Assembly (NCBI GenBank): GCA_963277665.1
Contig: OY728133.1
Coordinates: 392,535,962 to 392,599,961 of the forward strand
Length of the DNA: 64,000 nt
Direction: 5' to 3'
Source of the DNA: Viscum album
Taxonomy: Eukaryota > Streptophyta > Magnoliopsida > Santalales > Viscaceae
Each line of letters opens with the position of its first letter. Within the stretch, counting starts at the first letter, position 1. The position numbers and the translations under genes are program-made. The notes below the pieces were generated by a model. That model was given only the letters and a program-made list of their open reading frames with translations, was not told where the DNA came from and did not search any database. This document shows, piece after piece, positions 34,346 through 46,250 of this stretch.

Positions 34346-35938
34346 TAAATCCTCCAATGGAGGAAATCAAGCTGATGAATACCGCATATGACACCACTTA
34401 GTAGGTTTTCCCTTCTCCATATCATTATTTTCTTGTATATTTATTTCAACATTTTTTTTATTAAGGGCAATGTGATTTTTAGGTTCAGAGGAGGGTAAAA
34501 TAGTATAGTTAGGATTTAAATTAAAAAAACAAAATAACAAAATAACGAAAAAAGAAATCATTATGTATCCATTTATTTATTTATTTTTCTTGGATTTTGG
34601 TTTTTATATAATCACTAATCTTTAAGAGAATATACAAAATCATTTTTCATTCTTGAGTTGATTTTGTGGAAATTTCCTTTATTGTTAGAAAAAATGATTT
34701 CAAGTTAATGTTGAGATGGAATATTTTTCTATATATATATTTTTCAAATCATTCAAATGGGTTTAATGGATTTTCAAAACCCATACTACATTACCAAAAA
34801 AAATATATTTTAAATCAATTATCAAAAATACATTGTAATACTTTTATTTCATATTATTCCTTTTAATTAATTTCTCGAGAATCTCAGGTCATGTTGAAGA
34901 ACAATAACTTTCCTTGATTATATTTTATGTCTTATAATTATAGTGTGCTAAAATCATGATAGAGGTCATCGTTCAATTGAGAATTTTTTTTACAAGTAAC
35001 TACTATATTGGGTCGCCATTAAATTTTACCCTTATTATAATTTATAGACCATGAAATTCCTATTAGGTAGCCACATTACAAGATAATTTATCCCTACCTA
35101 CACATATCTTGTGTATATTCTAGTTTTATTTTAAAAAAGTTGGGGCGATTGGTTGTTGTCTTGGGAATTATAGGTAAAGATTCATTGTTATGGGTTGAGT
35201 GAAAGGGTGTATAAATTTCTTTTTTGTATGTGGGTTCACAATAAATATTTTATAACTATTTTATACATGTTTCCCTCTTTATCTCCCAATAAATTTTATA
35301 TAAAAAAATAGTTCTTTACATTGAAAAAAATAGAATAAAAGAAAAATAAATGGATAAAAGAGGAAGTTTACTCATTATTAGTCACTGAATGGTTGAGACC
35401 CACTCAAAAATAAAACAATGGGAGAGTGAGTTAGAAATTATACAATTTTTTAGGGTTTGAGTGAGTACATTTATCATTAACACTTGAAACATTTTGATAG
35501 GATTTGTACTTAAGAGATTAAATACACATATTCTACCTCATATTTTTAAACATAAAATCCTACCAGCTTTTAAACCTCATGAAAACCTATTGGATTCCCT
35601 CTTTAGTGGAACACTAGTTTCTACTAGAAGAGAATTGATAATTCTGTAAAGAATATGGTAATATCACATGAACTATGGGAAATGATCATAACTCCACTTC
35701 TATTTATTCCTAGAGTGAAGAGGAAAGATTTCTAGGTGAGGTAGTTTGCGACATGTTTCATGGGTGAATGATTAAGGTTGAAAAAATTTGAATGTGATTG
35801 AAGAATAGTGATAAAAAAATTTATTTCATAAATGAGACCTAATGGATTTCTTTCCAAAATAACCTAGGATGTTTTCTCAACTACGATTTAGGAATGATAC
35901 TTGATTATGATATAAGAGTTTTCCCTGGAGTACAAAGG
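34346..35938 (+). other. Athila 3' non-coding region
   Basis: This stretch runs between the integrase end and the polypurine tract. The short frames (for example 34666-34866) resemble no envelope-like or other known protein. A long non-coding tail is common in Athila elements. Confidence 0.6.
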
Positions 35939-35940
35939 TT

Positions 35941-35952
35941 TAGGTGTGGGGG
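35941..35952 (+). promoter_or_regulatory. Athila polypurine tract
   Basis: TAGGTGTGGGGG followed directly by TGTGATAAC fits the GTGTGGGG tract that precedes Athila 3' LTRs. Confidence 0.75.
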
Positions 35953-37463
35953 TGTGATAACATAGTGATATATATTATATTATCACCCTCATACGTTTTT
36001 ATTAAATTATTTATTGGTGTTATTATCCCATTATTAAACCTATTTTCACTCATCATATATTTTGAATTCATTTGTTGAAAACTTGTTTAAAAAAGAAGTA
36101 GTTGTGCAATGGTGAAATTTAATAAAAGTTTGCTATTTTTATCATTACATTATATAAACTCATCCAAATGTGAAAATTATTAATTTTTAGGATTCTATGA
36201 TCATGGGTTTTCAAATAATAAAAATGAACCAAATATTGGATCTAAGCATAGGAGGACCAAAATAGGCCCCCGAAGAGAAGTAATTATGGACAAGATAGAT
36301 TGAACCAACATATATTGATTGGTCCATAAATTGGGATTATGAGACCTAATTGGGTTGATTATAACTCCATTAAACATATAGAGATAATTTACACCTCCCT
36401 AAATATTGAAATCCAAAATTACGTGATTAAGTCAATCAATCATCTTGATAAATTATAAGGATAAAGTCTTCAATGAACCAACCACCTAGTCTCATAGAAA
36501 CTTGACTTGTTTTTGATAAAAGAGAAAGTTATTATCCCTAAAATCACTCCTATAACTCATTATAATATATTTTTAGACCATAGGGAGTGTTTTGAGTTTT
36601 TGGTACATTCTTATCCATCATATATGGCTTCCTCCCCTTCCATGGAGTTTTAAACTCCTTGTGATCACCCAAGGTGGAATATGATATAAATACTAAGATA
36701 TGGGTTTTTATTATTTGAATTATCCTTTAAATTAAAGGTATTAATGTTTTTTATACATAATATATTCTTATTTAATGGATTTATGTAATGGTATGTCATA
36801 CTCAAACTAATATGATCATGTTTTGGGTTTCCTATTCATGGGATGTTACAGACACTATTTTCCACTTCTTCTTCCCCCTTTTAATTGTGGTGTTTGTGTG
36901 ATTTGTATTGGTATATTGAATCCAAAATAACACTAACATGTATGATTACATCTATTTCATTATATAAAATTTAAATAATATAAAAAATGGTCATCATAAT
37001 GATTTCTTCATGCGTTTCCTTAGTGAGTTTAGTTAATGAAGTAAAACACAAAACAACCAATCATGAGTGGTAACCGGTGAATCATTTTTTGATTCTAAAT
37101 AAACCCTAGAAGGTATTATAATATAAAATCAATAGCATTATGGTTATAGGTATTAAAATACTATTTAAAATATCTAAACCCCATCTATTGAAGCATTTAA
37201 AGATGAGTATCATGAGACTTCCTTAGATTGATTTCAATCAACCATCTCACTAAATTTCAATTTTTATATAGTGTTATTTTATGAATACATTATAATTGAT
37301 CCCCAAAACCAAAATCTAATGAAAAAAACACTCATTTTCTATAATTAAAACACTCTTAAAATTAATGATCAAAATATCTATTTGGATATGTCCTTTGGTT
37401 CCTCCTATACTTCTTAAATTATAGTAAAATTATAAACATCTATTTAACATGCTCAAAAACACG
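35953..37463 (+). repeat. Athila 3' LTR
   Basis: It starts TGTGATAAC after the polypurine tract and ends at TGCTCAAAAACACG, aligned with TGCTCGACAACACA of the 5' LTR. Length is about 1.5 kb. The two LTRs differ at many positions and by several gaps, so the insertion is old. Confidence 0.7.
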
Positions 37464-37614
37464 ATCACAACTCGAAGGTCCACCATATGGTGATGGCCAA
37501 ACACTATCATTTTTTCCTAAAAAATTATCAATCATCCTATATTTTATTTACCCTCTCCCAAATCAATATAATAGAAGAAACCAGTTAGTGAATCCTAGTC
37601 CTTTCATACCATTT
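37464..37614 (-). other. Remaining E1 leader with primer-binding-like site
   Basis: Only about 150 bases separate the Athila 3' LTR from the E1 5' LTR. On the minus strand ATGGTATGAAAGGACTAGG follows the LTR end (about 37595-37613). It resembles the initiator-Met site TGGTATCAGAGC with three or four changes. The E1 gag and protease that should lie here are absent. Confidence 0.55.
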
Positions 37615-40600
37615 TGTAACACCTTGACCCAAACCATTGGGTTTGAGCCAGAATGTCACATGACATCATACACACCTCCCCATACACAAGAGTCTACTAG
37701 CTATAAATGAGGGTCTGAGTACATCAATTGGGAGACTATACCCTTAGTATCGTTTCATCAGATTAATAATAAATCATTGAAAATGCAATAAATAAATAGA
37801 TTGGACATGCTGAAACTAAAGAAAAACATACATGTCATGCAATAATAAGTAGCTCCAAAAGTGAAAAGAATATCTAGTTTATAATGAATTGGATAAATAA
37901 CTAAATAAATAATGATGTCCTATGAATTTTATACCAGTATACTACTAGATCTATGATCCTCTGCTTAACCATTCACCACATGATCCTTTACCTTCACCAG
38001 ATCTCTATTCATGATATATACAAGTGCACAAAAATTACTTAGTATGGTGTGAGTACAATACTTAGTAGGACCCAACCAATTCATACTTAACCAACTATTA
38101 TAACGTATAATATGTATATTCCATAATAAAAATAAATGTTCCGTAAGAAAAATAACATATAATCCAAAACCGAGAAGTCATACGCTAACCAAGCCACCAT
38201 AAACTCCCGACTATACCTGCTTCAGCTTTATACTAGTAGACTAATCATGGAAATTCATAAAAGATAAAGGAATATCCCCTAAGATAAAAACCCCATCTCT
38301 CGATATTCTCAAGTAAATGAGTGGATCTGTCACTCATATAATCATATGCCTACTCAATCATGGATTATTCCCTGAGACCATTATAGCCCATTTGTGTCTT
38401 AGGTTAGGCTTGAAGCCATCATGCCCCAAACACACCACCTTAGGTTAATCTCCCAGGTCATCATTCCCCAATCTAACTACCTCGTGTATTCCCCCAAAGC
38501 CTGCATTCACAAATTCATTACCTTGGGTTAGTCCCCCTATCCTTCATGCTCCTGATCTATGATCATTTCCATCATCATCATCATCACAAGCCATGAACAC
38601 TCCCCTTATATACAAGGAACTTCACATAATGGTCCACCTATCTCAAGTACAAAACACAACCTCCATGGAAATGGTAACACAAATCATAGGGTAGAGAAGA
38701 CAAGGAAATCCTAACATTTCATCATAAAAAATATAGTATTAACACATAACCACATGTGATCATAGTCAAACATGCCAACAATCTACTCTAGAAATACTAA
38801 TGGAATCAAATATCACTACGGGTCTTATGGGATATAAAAACTTCCACATGAGATCACAATTGAATATGGATAAAAAATTTTCCAACACATATATTATAAT
38901 ATGGAAATATGTATAACCAAATCCCCAAGAGGAAAGGAACCTCTTACCTCAAAGTATTTAATTTCAAAGCTAAGGAGAAACCAACTTTTATCATTCATAA
39001 GATGATGTGGAAACCTCAAAAGTCAAGAACACGTGCTCTTGGGCCATATTCTCATATTTTTTAACATGTTAATGCTTGAGGTTCATCTAGGGTTCCTAGA
39101 ACCAAAACTATCTATTTTACTTCAAAATGAAATAAGATATCACATGCGATGATACTTTCTCTTTCATGGATAATTTATAATTTATCATTTTATACCAATG
39201 CATGTGATATAAATCTTATTCCCAAGAATAATTATAAAACTGAATTTGATAATATATATCTCTCTAGATTTAACCAGGAACATATGTGGTTATTTTTCTA
39301 GTTACTCTTGTATAATCTAAATAATTATATTTTGATAGTTTTCATGATTATCCATTAATATTTTTAAAAAATTATCATTTGTTCAAATGAAATCCTTATC
39401 CAATCAAAAATATACTATGATAATTATTTTTTAGAAATTATACATGGTAATTTGATGAATATATCATTTAATTATTCTGATAATTATTTGCTAATAATTT
39501 CTTATAAATTACCCTTTTATAATTCATTGTAATTATCTTTTAATAATCCCATAGATTTATCCTTACATAATTTCATATAATTATCTTGTTATAATTTCTA
39601 AAAATTATCTATTGATAATTTTATGTAATTATCATTTATAATTATTTAATAATTATCCCTTGATAATAACTAATAAATTATCCATTGATAATTTTTTATA
39701 AATTATCATTTGATAATATTGTGTAATTATCCCTCGATAAACTTAGGTTTTTATCATTTAATAATTTAACCACTTATTTTTCCAAATTTTATAAAAAATG
39801 AAAATAAAAGAATAAAATAAACCTTTAAATATAAAGGTAAATACAACCCACAAAATCCCATAGAAAAAAGACTTGGAAGGAAGAAGGAGATTGTCACACG
39901 CACATGGAACCTATTAAAGGGTTAGAACTATACTGTTGGAGATTCACTAATCACATGGGAAGGAGTTCCAAGGTTTCCCAGATTCGATAGAATCGACCAA
40001 CACCAAATCCCAAATTGTTTAGCTAGCCACGTATGTCATTTTTTAAACTCCAAATTTTAACCTGATTAAATTCATGTTTAATCCAAAACATGAATGCAGA
40101 GAGTTTAAATTCACCCCATTAAGGCATTATTGAATTAAATGGTAAAAAATGAGAAGATTTGGTGGTTTGTATATCAATTCACGTAAATTAAAAATGGTTT
40201 TAATGGTGCGTGTCATGTTTATGAGGGAGAATAAGGAAATAAAAATAAATAATAATAATAAAATATGGGAAAAGGGAAAAAACACCTCACTCTGGTGAGA
40301 TCAAACTAGGAACCTGAAGCGCACAAAGGTTATTTCATTCCTAGGGTAAAATCTACATTCAAACCATAATTGAAATATAATATTTTCTACCTAAAAAACT
40401 ATTCAGTTGATATTCCATTATTTCATGAAAATCACACACGCGTGGTATAATATATTTTATATTTTTGATTATTTTATCAGCACCAAGGTTTCATGGACTT
40501 CAGAATCCTACACTAACTCTACAATTAAGTCTAAAAATATTATATAGAATATTATAAGGAACTAATATGTATTCTACCCTTATGTGAATACATAAAAATA

Positions 40601-40711
40601 AAATCATTTATAACCATCTTTTTTATTGAGTAAATCAATTTCCACACAAAAAAACTTATTAATTACAAACAAAAGAGGGATTATTTATCCTTTAAAACAT
40701 GTAATATTACA
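37615..40711 (-). repeat. E1 5' LTR (right copy)
   Basis: Length is 3,097 bp, bounded by TGTAAC on the left and ATTACA on the right. It matches 8851-9914 and 22736-24631. A donor-like GAG|GTAAGAG lies at 38946-38947 on the minus strand. The GATAA/TTATC array is at 39160-39770. Confidence 0.75.
39160..39770. repeat. Degenerate TTATC/GATAA array, E1 5' LTR
   Basis: Counterpart of 23120-23700, with alternating words such as TTATCCATTGATAATTTT about every 30 bases. Confidence 0.7.
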
Positions 40712-41870
40712 ACCATCATAGAAAAACATGGAAAGAGTTGATAATAATTCTAATATCAAGAATATAGTAACAAGAAGTATGTCATATACACCATAATTGA
40801 TCCCCTATGGGCAGATCTCAAACAAAGAAGAATGAAAGCCCAAAGTAAAACTGAAACTAAACGTCATACCAAAATAGTTTGGATTCCAACCTAGTCCCAT
40901 TTTCTTTAAAAAAACATCTATAATTCCATTAAAAATTAAATAAATAAACAATACCAGGTACTTTCCCATACAAGAACCCACAAATAGATAAAAATTTTCT
41001 TAGATAACCAAGTGTTATGGTGGTTTAAGCATAGTGTGAGTAAAAATTAGTTGGCCACCGCCAATGATATACCTAAAATAAATAATTCTTATAACAAGTA
41101 CATGCAGAAGTGATAGTAATAAAAAATTATTTTACTATAAAAATAAATAAGTAGAACAACCTCCAATCCTAAGTTCAGTGGTGTAACCCAAGGTCATACC
41201 TACCCGCTTTAGGTAATGCAGGTGTATCTTTTTCTTTGATATACAATATGGATCATCTGTATCCAAGATATTCCACCAAAATCTTCATAGTCGCAATAAA
41301 GCAGGATAATCCATGTGACTCAACTAGGTTTTCCCTTCTATAAAATTCCATAGGGAATATAAGGGGTGATCCTTGGTATTATTTAGTACTAGGAGACCAT
41401 TAGGACCTCAAGGAACCATACTTGACATTCTAAAGCATAGCTTTATTGGAATCCTCGTCTTACACTCATGGAATTATAATTAAAATAAGTGAGTTCAAAT
41501 TCATGAATCCTATCTCAAAGTATTCAATAAGGTACCTTATAAGAATCCACAACATTAATCAATGGCATTCCATAAATATAGACATTACCCATATCTAAGA
41601 GGGAGTATCCCCAATCCATTCACGATAAAGAATCTATGTGGAATCCAATGGCTTGCTCAAGTCATTCCATAAAATATGACCTCTTTGAATCCAAGGGTGA
41701 CATCACACCTTAGAATTTATATGATCGCCCTAGTGGAATCTTAGGCCCACTCACAGTATTCCACATAAATATATATCCAAATAAACTCGAAGGAATCCTC
41801 CTAAGGAATTCCATATTGTTATCATATTAAATATAACTTAATTAAAAAATCATAATTTACCATGAAATCA
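40712..41870 (-). mobile_element. Diverged LTR fragment related to E1
   Basis: Around 41030-41250, AGTGTGAGTAAAAATTAGTT and the following text resemble the E1 LTR at 9477 and 38040, but more distantly. The rest, to about 41870, repeats GGAATCC/GGAATTCC-like words in loose tandem, recalling the array at the same place in the LARD LTRs. No coding text is seen. Confidence 0.5.
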
Positions 41871-42164
41871 TTTTTATCAAAAAATCATCATTATCTAAAA
41901 GAAAAACTTTAATTATACAAACAATTTTTTCCAATTTTTTTTTTCTACAATATGGATTTATAAGTTGGGAATGTCTATCCTATTTAAACACCACACCAAT
42001 TACAAATCACCATTTTACATTTCAAAATATAAAAATTAATGTTATTAATCCATTTGAATTATATGTCCTCACCTTTAACGTAATGAACCATAATTTTATA
42101 AATGGAATTTACCTTCTTATAATTGCATCATATTTAGAAATGAAGTATTATATACATAACATTA

Positions 42165-43985
42165 AAAACATGATGAAAACTAGAAACATTTTATTTTATT
42201 GACCTGAAATTTACATTTAGAGAATAAATATGTCTATAAGAATTGAAAATATTACAATTTAAAAAAATATAAAATAAGATAACAATAATAGGAAAATTAA
42301 GATCTACTCGATCCCTCTGAATAATTTCACTCATGAATAACCCTGTATAATTGAAGCAGAATATTAGTAATCAAATATGAATTTTGAATATGAAAAAATA
42401 TAAATTTAAGAAAAAATAGAAATGGATGAATAATTGATGAAATATGAGGTATTTTTAGGATATATAGACCCCATATTAAATTAAAAATATAATCATTGGA
42501 ATAGTAATATGACTATTGGGATAGTAACCTGACCATTGGAATAGTAATTTGATCATTGGAATAGTAACCTGAATGTTAGAGTAGTAACTCACCCATATAA
42601 GTGTAGAATAATGTTTATAGATTTTATAAAATGAAAATATCTAATATTTATGTCATGATAGAACTAAAGTATTCGAAAATGATAAAATAAGTGTTCGTAT
42701 ATTTGTAAAACATATATGTTTTGATTAATTCTTTATAAAAAATACAATGATTTAAAAATAGTTTATTTTCATTAATGATTTTACAACTTAATTTCATTTT
42801 GTATTATAATGATAATATAATTTTATGAGTGCTTAATCAATTTTTCAAAGGGTTATAAAATTTATCATAATAGTAAATTATCATTTTTCAAATTAATGTG
42901 GATTTTATTAAAAAAAATATGTTTCTTATATTCATTAATTTATTTTCAAAAAATCTATTTTTTTGGAATCTACACATCAAAAAATGTTTAGGGAAACTTT
43001 TTGGAATTTTAATTTTTGGTGAATAGTGAAATATAATAGAGCAATGAAAAACATAATGAAAAAAATGAAAAATCATTTAAAGCACATGAAAAAAATAATG
43101 AAAACAAGAAAAAATTTATTTTATTAGCTTATAATTTAAAATTATTTAAAACATATGACCCTAATAATTGAAATTATTACAATGGGAAAAAATAAAAAAT
43201 GAGATAATAATAATAGGAAAATTTGGATGTGCTGATTCCCCTAGAATAATTGCACTCATGAACAACATTATAGAAATGAAACAGAATTTTAGTAATACAA
43301 TATGAATTTTGAAAATGAAAATATAGAACTTTGATAGAAAATAGAACATAATGAATAATGCATGAAATATGAGTTATTTATATGAATTAGGTATCACATA
43401 TGAATGTTACAAATCTAACTGTTGAAATAGTAATCCGACTGTTATAAGAGTAACATGACCATTGGATTAGAAATATTAAAGTTAGGAATAATAAATTGAC
43501 TGTTAGAATAGTATACTCAAAAATGGAAGTTTAAAATAATGTTCATATATCTTATAAAAATAATATATTTCATATTTATATCATGATACAAGTAAATATT
43601 TTAAAAATTATAAAATAATTATTTATATTTTTAAAAAAATATATGTTTTCATTTCAATTTTATAGAAAATATAATTATTTAAAAGAAATTTTATTTTCAT
43701 AAAATTGGTTTTTAAATTAATGTTATGTTTTATTATAATGATAATATAATTTTAAGAGACCCTAAGTAATTTTTCAAAGGGTAAAAAATTGAACATAATA
43801 TTAAAATTGGTATTTTTGAAATAAATAATGATTTTATTTAAAAATTGAATTAACCATATTTAGAATATTTTTATCATAAAATTTATTTCATTTTTTTATA
43901 TACACATTTAAAAGAATTTAGAGTGTATTTTTGTGTATTTTACTAAAATAGTTAAACTTTTGTGAATAGTGAAATATAGTATTTA
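42165..43985 (+). repeat. Tandem dimer of a ~0.93-kb unit
   Basis: Two diverged direct copies, about 42165-43075 and 43090-43985, align along their length. Shared landmarks are TTTTATTTTATT, AATAATAGGAAAATT, CACTCATGAA, TAGTAAT and the end GTGAATAGTGAAATATA. Each unit has a block of short repeats of the type ATTGGAATAGTAA (42490-42595 and 43415-43515). It lies upstream of the TATA box at 44156, so it may be a duplicated U3 of a plus-oriented LTR. Confidence 0.75.
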
Positions 43986-46250
43986 ACTTTATAAGATAAA
44001 TAAATGATTTGTTTAGCCATGGATGATGTAATCACCCATTATTTCAGACTAACATGCACCATTTACAATATATAGTCACAACGATCTAAATAATTCATAG
44101 TTTGAGCCAAAATAAAAAACTAATGATTATAATATTCAAAACACCACTCTCCTACCCTTATAAATACCACCCATGTCCACTCATTATCCTCACAACTTGT
44201 AAGCCTTGGATATTTCAACATTTATACTCAATAATCATCCTACTACCCCCCTCCACTTCCTAGTGCTTCTAGCCTCATCCAAGGACTATTCCAAGGCTCT
44301 TAAATGGGTAGCTTAAAAGAAGACAATCAGATGGAGAGGTAAACAATAATCTAAATTTCATTAAATTCCATTATTCTTCTACCAACCAATATGATATCAA
44401 TACACATAAATATAGTAAAATAAATATCCTTAATATACGGATATGTTATTATTATGGTGTAAAATCCATCCTTACCCCCCATTTAAATTCTAAAATGAAA
44501 ATCTTGTTTATAATATGGTTGATCCACCGCCTCCATGAACAACATACTTCATTTTTATCTAACACCTTCAAGGATGGTTATAGAAACTTAATATTGTTAA
44601 ATGTGATATTAATAATTATATTATAACTTATTTCAAGTTATATAAATTTTCAATAATCATTTAATTAAATAAAATAAATCTAGTTCATGACGGTCAATAA
44701 AACGACCTAAATGAACTAACCATATAACATTAGCTAATTCACTAAAAGAATAATCCCAATGTTAGAAACAAGATGGGTATTTTGAACTATTTATATTTAT
44801 GGAATTACATGGATACACTTTTATTTTACATATATATTAGTAGTCTCATATGTAAAGAAATTCAATAATTATACACAAGTGATCTGACTATGGAACCATT
44901 GAATGAACACCCTCAAAAAAGAGAAATTAGTCTCTATATCTTAATGAAATGGTTGTAAATGAACACAATATAATTATAATAAATAAAAAATACATGTAAA
45001 AGTTTATTTATTAATTAATTAATGATTTTAATTTGATTATTTGGGACATTAATTACAAGTGCGAAACAATTATGGAACATAAGGTAAGGGAGATCTCTGA
45101 ACAACCCTGTTTTCTTTGGGGTTTGGATTTCTATCTTATACCAAAATTTATCACTATAATATTATTATTTTTTCCATGTATTTTATTTATATATTTTCCA
45201 GAAATATATACCTAGCTTAATTCATATTTCCTTGATGAAGAATACATTTTTCAAGAGGTCCCCTTCCCAATTTCTCTCATTAAGAAAACACAATTATAGG
45301 GATCTTCTCAATTTCTTAACCCATTACAAGTACCCCTGCTTAAATTTTTTTAATCCAACCATGTTTTCTAAAATTAGTCATTTTATTATGTAAATTATTT
45401 TATTCCATTTATGTTTTTATGGAAATTATTACTCCCTTACCATCTGTAAAGACTCATTACCCTTTTTCTTTAAGCCTTGCTTAAGAGGAACATTTCCAAC
45501 TGGATTTCCCTAATATTTTTCAAGTATTTACTTCACTTGGAAATAATTTCTCATGAAAAATTCTTATTAATTTACAATAATTATAAAATCTATTATTTCT
45601 TAGAGACCATTATGATATTCCATTTGGTTATGTTTTATGACATGGTTATGCAACCCATTTTTTCCTATGGGTAATCTTCATGTTTATGCCATATGTTTGA
45701 TTTTATTAAGTGTAAAAATATACATTTACATGTTATCATGGTTGTTCCTAGATATCTCTATAATTTATTGGGTAATGTTTTTGTATTGTGGGATATTATT
45801 AATGGGATTTGGTATTAAACCTAATCAATGACAGGACTCTTTCCACTATTTGATATTGTCTAGGCAGTTATCCATGACTTATTCTTATGACATGTTTTAT
45901 GTTGTTGTTGGATGATAATGTTTACATGATCTTATGATACCCGATTAATTGTTTTATTCTACAATATTATTATTCATGATATTTTTATTTTATGATATCA
46001 TGTTTTACCTATTGAATCATATGTTTTTCTTTGTTATCATGGTTAATCTCTTATGGGGATTTTAGCTCACCCCTTTTGTTTATGTATTCCTAATGTTATC
46101 CAATGAAGTTTTAAGAGATTTAATAGAGTTACGATCTAATTAGTGATATTAAAATAATTTTTTATATATTTTAGTTTTTTTAATGTGTTATTAACCTAGT
46201 CTTCCAAATTCACTAGGCCTCATGATCTTTGGGTTGTGTTTGTTGGATGT
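43986..46250 (+). mobile_element. Plus-oriented LTR body with promoter
   Basis: Downstream of the dimer come a TATA box (44156-44168), a CT-rich leader, a donor-like site (44339) and a long AT-rich tract. The motif TTTAGCTCACCCCTTTTG is at about 46063; GCTCACCCC is typical near the end of Del/Tekay LTRs. No end was pinned down, and no interior or second LTR was recognised in the window. Confidence 0.5.
44156..44168 (+). promoter_or_regulatory. LTR TATA box
   Basis: CCTTATAAATACC is followed about 30 bases on by CACTCATTATCC, a likely start region, and a pyrimidine-rich leader. GAGAG|GTAAAC follows at 44339-44340, 171 bases after the box. Confidence 0.65.

Larger units (their letters stand above)
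27436..37463 (+). mobile_element. Athila/Tat-type Ty3/gypsy element, decayed
   Basis: The order on the + strand is truncated 5' LTR, tRNA-Asp-type primer site, gag, protease, RT, RNase H, integrase, non-coding tail, polypurine tract, 3' LTR. The primer site and the RT word DHFPLPFMDQMLERLD place it in the non-chromovirus Athila/Tat branch. It lies between the E1 RT and the E1 primer site, in opposite orientation to E1. All domains carry stops and shifts. I recognised no envelope-like ORF. Confidence 0.85.

Noticed and set aside
34346..35938. Envelope-like ORF after Athila integrase
   Set aside because: No frame of useful length, no signal peptide and no membrane pattern beyond AT-rich chance; called non-coding tail.
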